This document shows, in pieces, positions 12,163 through 24,850 of a DNA stretch of 64,000 nucleotides. Within the stretch, counting starts at the first letter, position 1. Every line of letters starts with the position of its first letter. The translations under genes and the position numbers were made by a program. Under the pieces are notes generated by a model. The model was not told the DNA's origin. It saw only the letters and a list, made by a program, of their open reading frames with translations, and made no database searches. Source of the stretch: Paguma larvata (taxonomy: Eukaryota > Chordata > Mammalia > Carnivora > Viverridae). The stretch is taken from positions 39,811,832-39,875,831 of the forward strand of contig CM057843.1 of assembly GCA_030068075.1 (NCBI GenBank). Direction: 5' to 3'.

Positions 12163-12219
12163 CTCTTCAGTGACCCCTGCTACGTAAAATCAAAAGTCTG
12201 CAGGACGTCTGAAGCCCCA

Positions 12220-12275
12220 GCACCCAGAGCAGGGGCTGGCACACAGTAGGGCCCTGTAAGTGTTGTTGATGACTG
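12220..12275 (+). mobile_element. MIR 3' fragment (probable)
   Basis: GGCTGGCACACAGTAGG followed by GTAAGTGTTGTTGATGA matches the MIR 3' end (CCTGGCACATAGTAGGTGCTC-like). Confidence 0.5.
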
Positions 12276-13284
12276 GCTGAGAGAGGGAGGGGGGAGGCAG
12301 GGACTGGGGCCTCAGATGAGGGGGACTGCTCTCTCATGTCTGGGTTCCTCAGGGCCCTTGGGGATCCCCGTCGTGAGCAGACCTTGGCCCCTAGAGCTCC
12401 CCACCTACCCCAACTCCTCCACTCTGTTTTTCGGCTCCTGCTTCCCTTTCAGAGGACTCTGGCACTGCCCCAAGTGGGGTGAGGTCAGGGGTTGGCAGCC
12501 TGTTGGCATCTGGGGCTTGGGGGCCCCCATGCTGCCAGGACCCCCTCTCTGCTCCTCTTTCCCTCCTTCTCCATCCCTTCCTTCCCCTTCTCCCTTATTC
12601 CGCCTTTGCCTCAGGGCCAGGAGCCCCTCACCCAGGCAGGGCTGGCCCACCAGGGGAAGCAGCCCTGCCCAGGGAAGTAGAGCCAGACCTTTGTGCGGCC
12701 GGCCGTGTATGGCCGGCACGGTTTTTCTCGGTATGGACGATGGCCAAGATGAGAGCCATGAAGTTTCTTTCCATCCCAGGGCTTTTCGGGGGGAAGACTT
12801 CTGCAGGGCGCATCAGGGAGATGGGACAGAACAGGACTGATAGGATTCTCGGAGATGGCGTAGAAATCTCTGGTGGAAACTTGGTGTGGACCCGCCAGAG
12901 CTCTGCCAGCTAATTAGCTCGTCCGCAGAGCCCTGCAGCCAACAGCGGCCACTGCCAGCAACCCGGGATGGGCCCAGGTGTTGGTCCCGGGAGCCTGGAC
13001 ACACGGCCAGAGACCCAGGGCGCTGGTATCGGGGCCAGAGCCGCCTCACCAGCAGGAGCCCAGCAGCAGGTGGCTGGGGCCGGAACAGGTCGAGGCAGGT
13101 CCTCGGGCAGGCCAGGGGCACCTCTCTGGCGTTCCCCCACCCCCAGTAGCGCCCGTCTCCTTCGCTCCTTCATCCTGGCTTCCAGGTAAGGCCTGGACGG
13201 GGTTTCGGACGTCTGGCGGGGAGACCCTCCGTCTGAGTGGTTGTCTCAGAGCCCATATCTCTTGCCACCACCGTAACCCAATAA
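12276..13284. other. Unique intergenic DNA
   Basis: No recognisable gene, repeat or regulatory signature. Overlapping open frames of 60-174 codons occur on both strands with no domain I recognise. Confidence 0.5.
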
Positions 13285-13450
13285 TCCCAGCTCTGCCTCT
13301 CACTGTGTGCCACGGGGCACACCTACCCTCTCTTAAGCCTCTTTTCCTCACCTGCAGAGTAACACCCGCCTCGAATGACGGTTGCCTCTTCAGTGGACTG
13401 ATGTCTGCGGTGGCTGAAATGGCACCTGGGACACATTAAGTGATTGGTAA
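13285..13450 (+). mobile_element. MIR element (degraded)
   Basis: CAGCTCTGCCTCTCACTGTG, then a TCTTTTCCTCACCTGCAGAG stretch and GGCACCTGGGACACATTAAG follow the MIR order. Confidence 0.55.
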
Positions 13451-13569
13451 GCAGCCCTTCTATATTTTTATGGCTCTTTCTTGAGCTTCTCCAAGGCTAA
13501 GTCTTCGCTGCTGGTGGCCCCTTTCCTCCAGGCTGAAAGAGGCCCTCAGTCTGTTCTGGAATCTACCCC

Positions 13570-14080
13570 TCCACCACCTGGCTCAGAGATAAATCCTGAT
13601 TGGTCTAAGCTGGGATCATTCCTCTTAGCAGGGATTGGTTTAGAGGGAGGCAGGTGACCCAGCTTTGGCCACTGAGACTTGACGGGGAGGTGGGAGGTCC
13701 GCTGGAGGATGCAAAAGGACTTCTGGGAAAAGGTTTGGGGGCTCTTTCAAATGAGACTAAGAAGTTGTCCCTTTTGCTTGCTTTGGGACGTCGTGTCTAG
13801 GTGGGATGCCTGGAGCTGCAGCAGCCATCTTGTGACCATGAGGGAAACTACCTGACGGGGAGGCCGAGTAGTGGAGGAAGAGCGAGCAAAGAGAGAGAAA
13901 GAAACTGGGTCTCTGACACCATTTGCTGGGACATTGCTCACCGCAGCGGAGTCCTGCTTCAGAACTCCTTGTTATGTGAAATAATACATGTTCCTTGTTG
14001 TTTAGGCCCCTCCAGGCTGTTACTCGCAACCACAGTCCTCCTAAGTGAAACCTCCGCCCTCCTGCCCGTGGTGTGTAGGC
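13570..14080 (+). mobile_element. Ancient interspersed repeat of uncertain class
   Basis: Segments such as GGGATTGGTTTAGAGGGAGG, CAGCAGCCATCTTGTGACCA and TTATGTGAAATAATACATGT with TTGTTTAGGCC resemble a dispersed mammalian repeat with an LTR-like 3' end (MaLR/ERVL type is one possibility). The class assignment is from memory and weak. No coding capacity is seen. Confidence 0.4.
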
Positions 14081-14501
14081 CAGCACGGTCGGATTAAGCG
14101 TTGCCGATTGACTTACAATTGAGCTGCTTCCATTTAAGGGCTGGTCTTTTTCTTGGCTTGGGGGTTTCATCCGGGGTGGAGGCGAGGTTGCAATTGGAGC
14201 CTGGAGCTGGGAGACTCACTCGGAGGGAGAAGGGAACAACACGAGAGCCGGGGTAGGGTTGAGATGGGGCTGAAATTAATCTAGAGTCTACTTCCATCTC
14301 ATGCTCCCTTTTCCTTTTTCCTTAAGAAACTGCAGCTGGACGGCTCATGGGTACCAGCATTTTTCGGGGTTCGTGTGAGAAGGTTCTGGAATTAGATCGC
14401 AGTGATGGTCGCACAGCCTAATGAATATACCGAAAGCCGCAGAATGGGACCCTTCCAAGTGGTGAATCTGATGGTGTATGAATCACATCTCCGTTTAACA
14501 G

Positions 14502-14510
14502 CAGAGGGGA
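14502..14510. repeat. Target-site duplication, left copy
   Basis: CAGAGGGGA, repeated at 14731-14739, brackets the plus-strand SINE between them. Confidence 0.85.
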
Positions 14511-14730
14511 GGGACGCCTAGGTGGCTCAGTCGGTTGAGCATCCGACTTCGGCTCATGTCATGATCCTGTGGTATGTGAGTTCAAGCCCCAGGTAGGGCT
14601 CTGTGCTGACAGCTCAGAGCCTGGAGCCTGCTTCACATTCTGTGTCTCCCTCGCTCTCTGCCCCTCCCCCACTCATGCACTGTCTCTCTCTGTCTCAAAA
14701 ATATATAAACATTAAAAAAAATTAAAAAAA
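14511..14730 (+). mobile_element. Full-length carnivore SINE (SINEC, felid type)
   Basis: tRNA-like head with TGGCTCAGTCGGTTGAGC (box A) and TTCAAGCCCC (box B), the felid body CTGACAGCTCAGAGCCTGGA, a CT-rich segment and an A-rich tail. Nine-base target-site duplications flank it. Confidence 0.95.
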
Positions 14731-15004
14731 CAGAGGGGAAAACCATTCGAGCTCCACTTGCCTTCCTCCCACACTCTCTCCACCTGTAATCCCGGGCTCT
14801 CTGGGGAGGGGGAAGGCTCCCCTGGGAACAGGGTGGGGGGCGGGGAGCTGCATTCTGTCTTGGACCCCCTACATTCAGGCCTCTGAGCACCAGCTTTACT
14901 CCTGTATCAGAGGTGCCAGGATCTCCTAAGGTCTGTCCCCACTGGTCAGCTAACCTCAGGTCGCAGGGGGTGCGTCAGAGTAACGCCATGGGGGTAGCAG
15001 GGGC

Positions 15005-15125
15005 TGTGCGATCAGACGGAGGCATTTCAAATCCTGGCCCCACCGCTGCTTTGCTGTGACTTTGGGCAATTTATTTGGGCCTCTGTGTGCCTGTTTTCTT
15101 ATCTGTCAAATGGGTATGCCAATTC
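15005..15125 (+). mobile_element. MIR element
   Basis: TTTCAAATCCTGGCCCCACC, GCTGTGACTTTGGGCAATTT and TTTTCTTATCTGTCAAATGG match the MIR 5' and core order. Confidence 0.8.
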
Positions 15126-16484
15126 CGCAGCTCCTAGGGCTTGGGGCAGCAAATGCTGGTACCCTAAGACTTATTTTAACCCCCCCAATGGCCGTCTTGA
15201 CCAGACCGTCTCATGACCAAGGGCCGGTGGTGATAGGGCTGATGTTCCCAGATACCCTTTGCTGGGCCCGGAAGCCTTTCTTCCCCTCTCCTTCCCACCT
15301 ACCCCTCCCTACCTGGATCCTCCCCGGCACCCCTCCGACTTCCGTTCTGCACACCCAGGCGGGTGGTAAGGGGAGAAATCATTTTCCGAGTCCAAAGCGG
15401 AGAACACGGTGTCGCCAAAATATTTTAAATTTAACTTCATAATTGATTTCCTGCCCCAGAATTTAAGAAAGTCTGCAATCTAGTTTGGCCAAAGGTTGGA
15501 ATTTGGAGAGCGTCTCCCTCGCTAACGGTGACGTTTCTCAGAAGCCGGAGAGGAGCGTGGATGCCCCGCGAGAGGAAGCCTGGTATTTAATAACTTCGAA
15601 TCACACGGCGAGGGCGCTCATTTATCCACGCTCCCTAGTCCACTCTCCTTCACTCCTTTTGAGTATCGTCCAGGGGAAAGTCTGTTTGCTGCTAATACGA
15701 CCCTAAGATTCCTTTCTGATAAAGAGAGAGGGTCACACATTCAGAGCCGGGGGGGGGGGGGAGGGCGGTGCGCAGCATCTGGTTAGAATGAAATCACGTT
15801 GTCAAAGATCATAGTCATCTCACATTTCCCTTTAATTGAAGTTCTTAAGAACAAAGCAAACCGATTTAAAGGCAAGTGTTCGGAAGACAGCGGATCAGGG
15901 AGTATGGCGTAAATGCGGCATGGAAATGCCTGGAAGTCTGGAAAACACCACATCGTGGGCGCAGCGGAGCTGAGTGCTGGCGGTGTCAGGGTGTCCTGCG
16001 GGGGCCGCCCCGTGTGGTCAGGGCCACCGTCTTGGTGACCTGCGCCTGCCGGTTGGCCGGGGAGCCCTGAGGGGGAGCCGGGCTGGAGCCCGCAGAACTG
16101 GAGAGGCATCGCAGTTAGATCTGGAAGGCACCCTGGCCGAGAGCTGAGCTTCACTCTCAACATCGTCCCTACCTTGGTGTGTCAGATGGGAAACTCGGGG
16201 CCACCCATCCAGCCTTCCGGATATGTTAGATGACAGGGTGGCCCAGCATCAGGCCTCTGTGACCCGGACACTCATGGGGGGAGGGGGGATGGAGGAGGAA
16301 GCTCAACTATCTCCCAGTTGTCCAGAGCGGCCGGGGATCCCTCCAGTCCAGGCCTGAGGGAAGGTTTTCGTGTGGATGAAGCAGAGAGCCTTGAGGTCGG
16401 CCAAGTCAGAGCGCCGAAGGTGCACCAGCCGCGGAGAGCCACCTGCTTCCCTCCTGTAAGGAGTGTCAAGAGCCACAGAAGAGG

Positions 16485-16600
16485 GAGAGCAGAAACCAGG
16501 GTTCCAGCGCCGTCTTTCCCCTGACACGCTGTGTGCTCCCAGGCCAAGCACTTACCCTCTCTGGGTCTCAGTGTCCCTCTAGATTGAAGTGGCCAAAGGA
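16485..16600 (+). mobile_element. MIR element
   Basis: CCAGGGTTCCAGCGCCGTCT, CAGGCCAAGCACTTACCCTC and CTCTGGGTCTCAGTGTCCCT follow the MIR order. Confidence 0.7.
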
Positions 16601-18017
16601 GGAGGCCTTCCGGTCCTGACGCTCACAGGGGATGATCCGCCTCCCCGTGATCCCCGTGCCCACTACCTTTTGTGTTCCTGCCTCTTTCAGGGGAGACCAG
16701 GACACCGGGCCAGAGCTGGCTGCAGGCCTCCGGCCGGGGCTGTCCCCGCCTTCGGCGGAGGCTTGTCCTTCTAGGTGAGGGCTCGTTGGTGTCCAGCCCT
16801 GTGAGGCCCTGGCACGGCTGGGCACTATTGGCAGGCCTAGGGCGCTAACAGAAGAGGCCGAGACGGAGGCGGGGCGGGGCGAAGGAAGAGGGGCGTGCGG
16901 GACGAGGGTGGGGGGTGGTTCTAGTGGCTGCCCCTCGTGAACGTGCCGAAGGTTGCCAAATTGAGTTTAAGCCTTGGTTCCAGAACACAAAGCCTCGTCT
17001 CTGGGGGCTTGACCCCTCGGAGCCCCCACCCCCAGGCCCGGCTGGCTGAGCTGCCCCAGAAGGGCCTGGTTGTTGGCTGCGAAGTGGCTGGGAGGGAAGT
17101 TTTAATGATACACAACACAAGACACAGGGGGGAAAAGAAAAAGGGGGGTGGCGGAGAAGAGAAGGGAGGTGGGGGGGGGAGAAAGAAAGACCTCCTGCCA
17201 GGCCTGTTGCCAGGAGACGGCTAGGCAGCCAGAATCAGTCCTGCTCTTTTCACTGTTGCCTTTAAGCACCGAGAGAAAGCCCCGGCCACAAAGGGGGACA
17301 TGTGTTGCTGGGTGTGTAAGGCTAGCCTCTGCAGTTAGGGGAGCCCCTGGCCCCCGCCCCCTGCCGCTGCCTGGAGAGAGCCCCCTGCGCCCCCGGCCCT
17401 GCCCCCGCTCCTGGGGGTTATGGGTGAGTGAGACCGGGCTGTAGAGCGATGGAAAAGGACTTGGGGAAGGCGGTGGCCCTGGCCACCAAAAGGCCACAGC
17501 CACCTCTGGGGTGAAACTCGCCAGCCAGGGGCGCCAGGCAGCCGGCAGGGGCCGGGAGGGGCCGGGAGGCCAGGGGCATCTGATGTGGCGTGTCCGTGGA
17601 AGGCTATTCCGTCGGCTCTGGGTGGGCCATGAGGGCACAGGGGCGTCTAGGCGTCTAAGAGTCCTCCACAGGGGACTGGGGAGCTGATGAGTCCCCCAAC
17701 CTGCACTCTGGCCGCCGGGTCCTTGTCACAGACCGCGTGATAGGTCTGTGGGGATCCCAGGACTGTGCCTTAGCACTTGGGGGGACGGTGCCGTCGCAGC
17801 CCTGTTGTGGCTGCGTCTGTTTCTACTGGAAGTCCACCACTCGGCCACAGGAGTAACTAGGCGGTAGGGGCTGTTGGCAACGCGAGGACTCCAGCGTCCC
17901 AGACCTTGGCTGTCCGTCAAGAGACATCAGCCTCGGGGGTCACGCGCCGTGCACTCAGTACAGGGGCTTGTCAGTGGGCCAGGCACCTGCGGCCTCTGCT
18001 CCTGTGCTCGGGAGCCG

Positions 18018-18045
18018 GGCTGGAGCCCCAGGGCTGGAGCCCCAG
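18018..18045 (+). repeat. 14-bp tandem duplication
   Basis: GGCTGGAGCCCCAG occurs twice head to tail without mismatch. Confidence 0.85.
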
Positions 18046-19234
18046 CGGATCGTATGCGACGTGGGGACCATCTCCCTGGTGCCAGGGCTCCTTCGGCATT
18101 GTGTCCTTCTGCCCCTCTGAAAACAGGCTGTGATTTCTGCTGCTTCTCGCAGCCGTCAGATGAGAGAAAGCGCAGTCTCTTCTGATCCTCTGGCTTGCCA
18201 CCGGGGGCTGAGTTCTAGTCCTGGGAGCGTCACCAGCCCTCCCCTCCCCCCCAGTCTGTTGGGAAGAAGCAGACAGCCCACCCACCCCAACTTCCCAGCT
18301 GGTGGTCTGGCTTCTGTGAGCACCGGAGGGGGGCGCTGCAGGAGGCTTGCCTAGGCAGGCAGGCTGTCCCCCACCCATCACCCCCCGCCCCCCGCCCTGG
18401 GGTGTGAAATAGCTCACCAGAGGCCAGCTCTGGACCCAACGGAGAAATCACTGCATCTTCTGCGAAATCTCTCCCCCCGCACACACGGGTGCCCTGAGAC
18501 GTTTTCCACACGCGGTGGCGTCCAGGGAGCCAGGACCCCTGAAGGAAAGAGAAGGTGAGACTGCCCACCGGGCTCTGGCGAAGACCCTTGCTCTTCCTCC
18601 AGCTGCCCTCGCGTGTTGTGCGTTGCCGAAGTATGCGTGTATTTACAAGTTCTCAAGGCTTTCCTGTCCCCATCTGGGCCAGGCCCCATCCCGGGTGTCA
18701 AGGCTTGCTTCCAGAAGGGTCAGATCTCCGCGAGGTGATAACCAAAAGGGCAGATCTGGCAGCTCTGAGAGAGGGGGAGATGGGGTGGGGGAGGGGCGGG
18801 TGGGGGGTGACTTGTACCGATGGCTTGAGGGGCTCTGGGGGGGGCGGCAGGGGGGTGGACAGAGGGGTCACGAAGAGGAGGGAACTGGACAGCTCTACCG
18901 GGCCCTTGGGGTCTAGCCGGGCTTCAGGATGGGCTGGTCCACCTTTGGTGGAAAAGCCCATCCCGCTGGCTTGTCACTGACTTTCCACCCCAAGAAAGGC
19001 CAAGGGCTCAAGGAAGCAAACGCACCCTGTACCTGAGGCCGGGCACTGGCCTAGTGCTTCCTCCCTGCCCCTCCTCCCCCCTCCCCGTCACATCCCTCCC
19101 CCATCCAGACAACCCAATTTTAACCTGGAGGGAAGGTCTCCCTCTCCCCTCTCCCTTCTCGGCATCCTGTTATCCCCCCAGAACCCCTTGCCAGCCCCTC
19201 CCAAGGTTCTCTTCCATCTAAACACACACACGCA

Positions 19235-19237
<3 letters not shown>

Positions 19238-19265
<28 letters not shown>
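19238..19265. repeat. (CT)n microsatellite
   Basis: About 14 CT units following a short CA tract. No SINE head is attached. Confidence 0.95.
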
Positions 19266-19399
19266 AGTCTGTGGCTCCTTCTTCTCTGACTTGTAGGGAA
19301 AGACCCGCTGGAAGCCCACCTGACTCTAGAAACATCCCCCAAAATGGCCACCGATGAACTCCCCTCTCAACATTCTTCCCCCAGACAGTACTGAGCCCC

Positions 19400-19540
19400 C
19401 AGGTTGGCCCCTCTTCTCCCTTGTCCTTCATGTGAAGCAGGGCGGAGAGCTCATCTCTGGAGGCCACACTCACCTCCTCCAGGAAGCCTCCCTGACATAC
19501 AGGCCCCTTTATGCCCTCTGGTTCCTTATCAGTGTAGTGA
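19400..19540 (+). mobile_element. L2-like ancient LINE fragment (weak)
   Basis: CACCTCCTCCAGGAAGCCTC followed by CCTGACATAC resembles the 3' part of L2. The match is short and from memory. Confidence 0.35.
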
Positions 19541-22500
19541 TTCCTGACCCTGAGTGGCCCTCAGCAGTCTCCAAAGATTTGTCCCCAAAGCTCAGGGCTG
19601 GTGGTCAGGTAGGTTGAGGGGGAGCGGGGGAGCGGGTTGGTGTGGGGAGGACACTCTCCTAATGCAATGCGAGAAGTGACTGAGGCAAGAAAGGGAGGAC
19701 AGTCTAGGACCCCACTTACACCTTCACTCTCCACTCTGCAACTTCCACCTAGCCCCTTGGTCATGAGGTTGAACCTTCACTGAACCACAGCCCTTCCCTA
19801 AGGAGAGAGTGCAGCAGAGACAGAGCCCTTCCCGTGGGACTCGACTTAGAGGCGAATTCCCACCTCTGCCCCCCCCCCCCGCCCCCCGCCAGGCCTCAAA
19901 GGTGTCTTGTGCACTGGCCCAGAGGAGGGGCCTGTGAGGATGGTCAGGGTCACAGTGACACCTGCTGGGCCTTCTAGGAATGGCAGCTGTAAAGAGCTGG
20001 CGATGGGGTTGGGGGGCGGGCAGTGCCGGGAAGGGCAATTATCTTGAGATCCCTCCCAGATATTAAACCTTTATTCTTTTCCCAGGGGAGAACCATGCGA
20101 GGGTGCGGAGGGATTGGAATTGGGGGGGGGGAGCATTGGAATTCCAACTGGGGCGCCTAGGGCCCCAGGGACGTGAGCTGCCTCACTCAGAACTGGTGGT
20201 GTTTTATGAACTTCATTCCGAGTCTGGTTTCTAGGGATATACCCAGAAAGAAGCCTGAGATTGTTCTTTGCATTTATATGTGAAAGGGAATTTGTAAGGG
20301 CCAAGAGCAAGGACACCCTCTGGAGATCTCTGTTTTATCGCATTGTTAAGAGGAAGAAAAGTGTGTGATTGTTGATGAATTAAAACCAGTTCGGGTGATG
20401 ATTGTAATGTCAGTTTCTGAGGAAACTGGAAGGAATGAATAAGATAATGAAATGAATTAGTGCCTGACAAGTGGTCAATATATTGGGGCAATTCGTTGAT
20501 AAAATGAAACCAAAGACAGAAAGAGCCATCGGCCTCCCTGGCGAGCCGGGCTGGTGAGCAACGGCCCAGGACTGAAGGGTGATGTCTTGGTCGGAAGCCA
20601 CGAGCTGCCCTGCATCGTAACACACAGGTGCACAGCTCAGCAACCCCCCCTCCCTCCTGGAATAAATAAAAAGCCAGGAGTGGGCATAAGGAAATCCAGG
20701 AACAAGGATTTCAGTTGGTTCCTTCACTTCAGCAGGCCCTCGGTCCAGGGCTCTTGGAAGTATGTCTCGTATCATTTGTTTTGCCCTTGCGGCTCTTTAC
20801 TTGAGAGGTTTAAAGGATGATCAAACCCCACCTGCAGGGACAGGGCGGAGCGAGCGAGAACCTCCCCAGGTTCCTCGGGCAGAGCTGGGAGTAATTGTGG
20901 GAGAATATAGGGAGGGGGGCTGAGGCCGGGGACTCGGCGGCGCCAGGCCCTGACCGTGCCGCACTACGTCTGTTTTCCTAACTGATCCTCGCCGAGGCTC
21001 CGTGTCAAGGCCGGCACTGCTCTCCCTTCACAGTAAGGCCCTTGTGGCCCAGGAAGCCTATGGGATTGAGGAGGTCACAGTGCTAGTGAGTCCTAGACCT
21101 GAGATGTGAATTCCGAAGCCTGGAAGTGAGGGGTGACTTCCAAAAGCTGAGGCGGGGTACCCAGGAGGGTGGCGGTGGCCCCACCGGGAATGTGCGTGGG
21201 GGAAGGTTTGGAAGGAGAGCTCATGGTCAGCAAGCCTCGGTTTCCTGCTGAACGGGGCAGAGAAGCCACCTGGTATCCGCCTCTGGTGCTGCCATGCACA
21301 GCTGCACAGGTTGGGCACTGCAAAACAGAACCCCACAAAGGGTTCCCCATTGCAAGGATGCACCATTGGCATCACAAGAACTCTGCATGGATCACTTTCC
21401 GGCAGCAGGAAGTAAAGAGCCTGGAGGGGGACATATCCGCTTCTAAACCACTTGGAGGGGCCGTGTGGGTGGGCAGTGTCCTGCCAGCCTTTTCCACGTG
21501 CACACTCATCTTCCCAGAGACCTCCGCCCTAGGGAGCGAGCAGTTGTTGGGGCAACTCCAGGTCACAGCCCTGGGAGCGGAGAATCCTTGTGCATCTTCT
21601 GCCCCCACAGTCACCAGAGGGGTGACAAGCAGCCAAAGCCCTCACTGTACCCCTGGTCCTGCTGTTTCCCCCTCAGAGCTCTCTGGCTGAGGATTCAGGC
21701 TTTTGCTCTCCTTGCCAGAGCAGGGCTTTATAATTGGGGATGAAGGGGAGGCGGGAAGGAGGGAGAGAAGAGTCAGGAGCCCAGTGGGTAAGCATAAGGG
21801 AAGAGACCGAGGAGGAGTTTGGCTTCTTTTTTCCCCCATCGCAGATTTTCTTTCTAATAACATTGTAGATCATTTGGAGGCAAAGGGAAAGAAAGTCTTT
21901 CTCCCGAGACCATCGGTCAAGTTTGGGGCCCCTAAGCCTGTTTCCTGGAGCAGTAGTTGTGGCAACAAGCATGTGAGTGTACCGAGAGTCCGGCAGAAGC
22001 CGTCATAAAAATTGGGTGTACAGAACAGATAGTTCGGCACGCAGGTCTGTGCAGTTCCCAGGGGGTCGTTTCCTCTACTAACGAATTTCGAAGGAATGCC
22101 CACGGGTTTCGAACATTATTCTTTACGCCAGTGTTTATTAAATGCTTGTTCCATTAGGCGTGCAAATGCATCTGCGGCCACACCTCATGGCACATTCCCT
22201 GTCCCCGTGACCACAGCCCGCCGGACCCAGTGTGGTCTGGACCCCTGGCCCTCGGGTGGCCAGTCCACACCTGGCCCATAGCCTGTGGCAGGTCCGAGAA
22301 GCGCCGGCGTGCCGTCCCCGTGTCTTTCTCAGGCATATGTTGGGGTACATAGCAGATGCCACCGGGCTCCAGAGCCGAATGGCCATAGCACTGTGAGGAA
22401 GTCACGGAAGCCACGATGGGCCATGTGCAGGCTGTAAGTTCTAGGAGACGGGAGCCAGGAGTTCACAGACAGAAGCAGCAAGGGGTGTTGAGAAAGAGTG

Positions 22501-22789
22501 CAGGGTGAGGAAGACTGCAGAAAGAGGAGTGAGAGGGGTGGACCCAGGGACCTGAAAGTCATGTTCAGTGTGGCTCGATTACCCTGCACTGTTGAGCCTT
22601 TCCTGTCTTCTCCCAGCGGCCTCCTTTGCTAGGGCCCTTCCACGGGCACTGTGTGGCCCCTGCCCTCATGCTGCTCACGACAGTTTGGAAGGTTCACATC
22701 CAAGAGAGAGGGTGCCGAACGGGAGAGGGATGAGGCCAGGGAGACCGGCTGAAGGCTCCCTTGAAATCCGACTAAGCAAGCCTGCCGGT

Positions 22790-22962
22790 TATGGAGCACC
22801 TACTGTGTTCTGGGCATATTTTTAAACATTATTTCATGTAATTCTCGCAACCGGCCCAGTGAATAGTTTTACTGCTATTTTACAGCTGGGAAACAGGGGC
22901 TCCCTGAGAGATTTAAGGAGACCTGCCCCAGGTCACAGGCTGGAAGAGAAAGCCCCAAAGCC
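22790..22962 (-). mobile_element. MIR element
   Basis: GAGCACCTACTGTGTTCTGG, ATTATTTCATGTAATTCTCG, TTTTACAGCTGGGAAACAGG and CCTGCCCCAGGTCACAGGCT are reverse-strand MIR landmarks in order. Confidence 0.85.
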
Positions 22963-23479
22963 AGATAGACATCCCCGCCGTGAGGGCCATAGACACTGCT
23001 GGGCTGCTTTGCAAGGGGAAGAAGAAAAAGACATTCATCAAGGTGCATCACCGAGGGCGAGTCTGGCCCTGGATCGGGCACCTCTGGGCGCGGAAGCGTT
23101 GCGTGGGTGAGTGGAGAATCCAAAGGAAGGAGGCCTCATCGCTGGTCCTCAAGATCGTGCCAACAGGCCGACAAAACCACGCCTGGAACTGAAAGCTATT
23201 TAAACGTGCGGCTTGGGAGGCAATAGGGCCTCGGAGCAGGGGACTTCTGGAGCTGCAGGGCGATGGACTTGTGGGGGGTGGGGGGCGGGACAGGACGGGA
23301 GGGGAGGGGAGGGAGAAGGGCTGGCTCCGTGCAGAGCGGGGAGCGGGAGGCCCTCTGGGCTCGGGAATGCGGGGTTAAGGAGGGGAGGGGAGGCGGGACG
23401 CCTGGGAGACCCGCGTCCTACTGGCTTGCTAAGAGCCCTTGAGCAAGTCACTTCCTCCTGTGAGCTTCGCGTTTGCCAC

Positions 23480-23700
23480 GTGCAAAGCGAAGAGGTTGGG
23501 CGCCCCTCTGGGCGGGTCCTGCTTTAGCGGGTGGTCACGGGTCCCGCGCTGCGCATCCTCCTCGAGCCGTCGCCGTAAGCGGCAGCACCGGGGACCAGCA
23601 GGGGGCGCTCCTGCAGAAGGCTGGCAGCCGCGGCAGCCATCCGCTCCGTCGGCCTCGCCCCGACCCGGTGTCCGGACAGGAAAGTCCTCCCTTGGTCCCT
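23480..23700. promoter_or_regulatory. CpG-rich patch
   Basis: A local cluster of CpG and high G+C in intergenic DNA midway between the two Wnt genes. No exon or promoter box is seen. It could be a small CpG island or enhancer. Confidence 0.35.
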
Positions 23701-23779
23701 CCTGGCCCGCTCGGGTCACTTGCCTTCCCCTAGTGCCCCTACCCACTCCATGTTCTGGAATTAGCTGGCTGGGAGATTC

Positions 23780-23870
23780 TTGGAATCCAGGTTCTTTCTC
23801 GGGCAGGCCACTTAGCTTCTCTGTGCCTCAGTTTCTCCATGTGCAAATTGGGTTATGTGATGACGAGATG
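23780..23870 (+). mobile_element. MIR fragment
   Basis: GGCAGGCCACTTAGCTTCTC and TGTGCCTCAGTTTCTCCATG are the central MIR core. Confidence 0.75.
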
Positions 23871-24239
23871 AGTTCTCTGGGTCGCGGAGACTTCCAGCCC
23901 CAGGTGGAGGTAGCTGTCCTGCCGCTTTAGCCCTCACCATCTTCCCAGGGCAGAGGGTGTTGCTTTTACTGCACTCCAGGGAGAGTTAGAATTCCTCCCA
24001 CCGCCCCCCATCCAGGGTTACAGTCTGCTTTAAAACTTTTATTCAGAGTCCTTTCACACAAAGATAGAAATAATTTCTGGATTCCATATGGCACCTGGCA
24101 AGATGAGTGATGTTCAAAAGGTTGATGTGGAATGACTTTTTTTTTGAAATCGCCTGGCCAGGAGCTGCCGCGTCTGAATCACCCTGGAAGGTGTCCACAT
24201 TCATCCTCACATGTGTCGCCACTGTTCTCTGAGAAAGAC

Positions 24240-24330
24240 AGAGAGCAAGTGTTATATCCATTTTGTGGACGAGGAAATGAGGTCACAGAGGAAGCCGAGG
24301 AACAAGGTTAAGTCAGGACCGAGGGTTCTC
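24240..24330 (-). mobile_element. MIR fragment
   Basis: ATCCATTTTGTGGACGAGGA with AATGAGGTCACAGAGGAAGC is a diverged reverse-strand MIR core. Confidence 0.5.
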
Positions 24331-24607
24331 TCCATTCAACCACAGGTGTCCCATCCTCTCGTTAGTCAGCGACCCCTATCGGAGACATGTGGCATTACAG
24401 CCAGGTCCTAGTAGACACTGAATGCCTCGGAGGCCGTGAGAAGAACGCAGGCACTTTCTGGGTTCTAAGCCCAAAGAGAGAGAGAGACTAGGGTAGACCT
24501 AGACTTTGGAGCTGAAGGGTTTGGTGTGAAAATGAGAGTCCACAGCCAGTACTACAAGGTGGCAAGGCTTGGCAAGTCTCAAAGGCAGTTCCTATTCTGA
24601 AGTCCCC

Positions 24608-24618
24608 AGTACCCTTTC
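24608..24618. repeat. Target-site duplication, left copy of nested SINE block
   Basis: AGTACCCTTTC, repeated exactly at 25232-25242. The two copies bracket the whole three-SINE block, marking the first (minus-strand) insertion. Confidence 0.85.
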
Positions 24619-24646
24619 TTTTTTTCCTTTTTAAAGTTTAATTATT

Positions 24647-24838
24647 GGGGTGTCTGGGCGGTTCAGTTGGTTGAGCATTGAACTTCCGCTCAGGTCGTGA
24701 TCTCACGGTTTGTGAATTCGAGCCCCACATCAGGTTCACTGCTGTCAGCACAGAGCCCACTTTGGATTCTCTGTCCACCCTCTCTCTGCCCCTCCCCCAC
24801 TGCAATCTCCCAAAAAGAAATAAACATTTTTTTAAAAG
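24647..24838 (+). mobile_element. SINEC copy nested in the tail of a minus-strand SINEC
   Basis: GGGGTGTCTGGGCGGTTCAG head, TTCGAGCCCC box B, CT-rich body and AAATAAACATTTTT tail on the plus strand. It sits within the T-rich tail remnant of the minus-strand SINE whose body is at 25018-25217. Confidence 0.85.
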
Positions 24839-24850
24839 TTTATTTATTTT

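Larger units (their letters stand above)
14740..24607. other. Intergenic DNA, mostly unique with scattered MIRs
   Basis: No coding exon is recognised in this 10-kb stretch. It holds poly(G) near 15750-15762, MIRs (listed separately), a (CT)n tract at 19238-19265, an L2-like stretch near 19400-19540, and a CpG-rich patch near 23480-23700. No felid SINE lies in it. The many open frames are short and unsupported. Confidence 0.55.

Noticed and set aside
11989..12196. AAATCAAAA on both sides of the truncated SINE as a target-site duplication
   Set aside because: The right copy lies about 25 bp beyond the end of the A-rich tail, so it cannot be a direct insertion scar.
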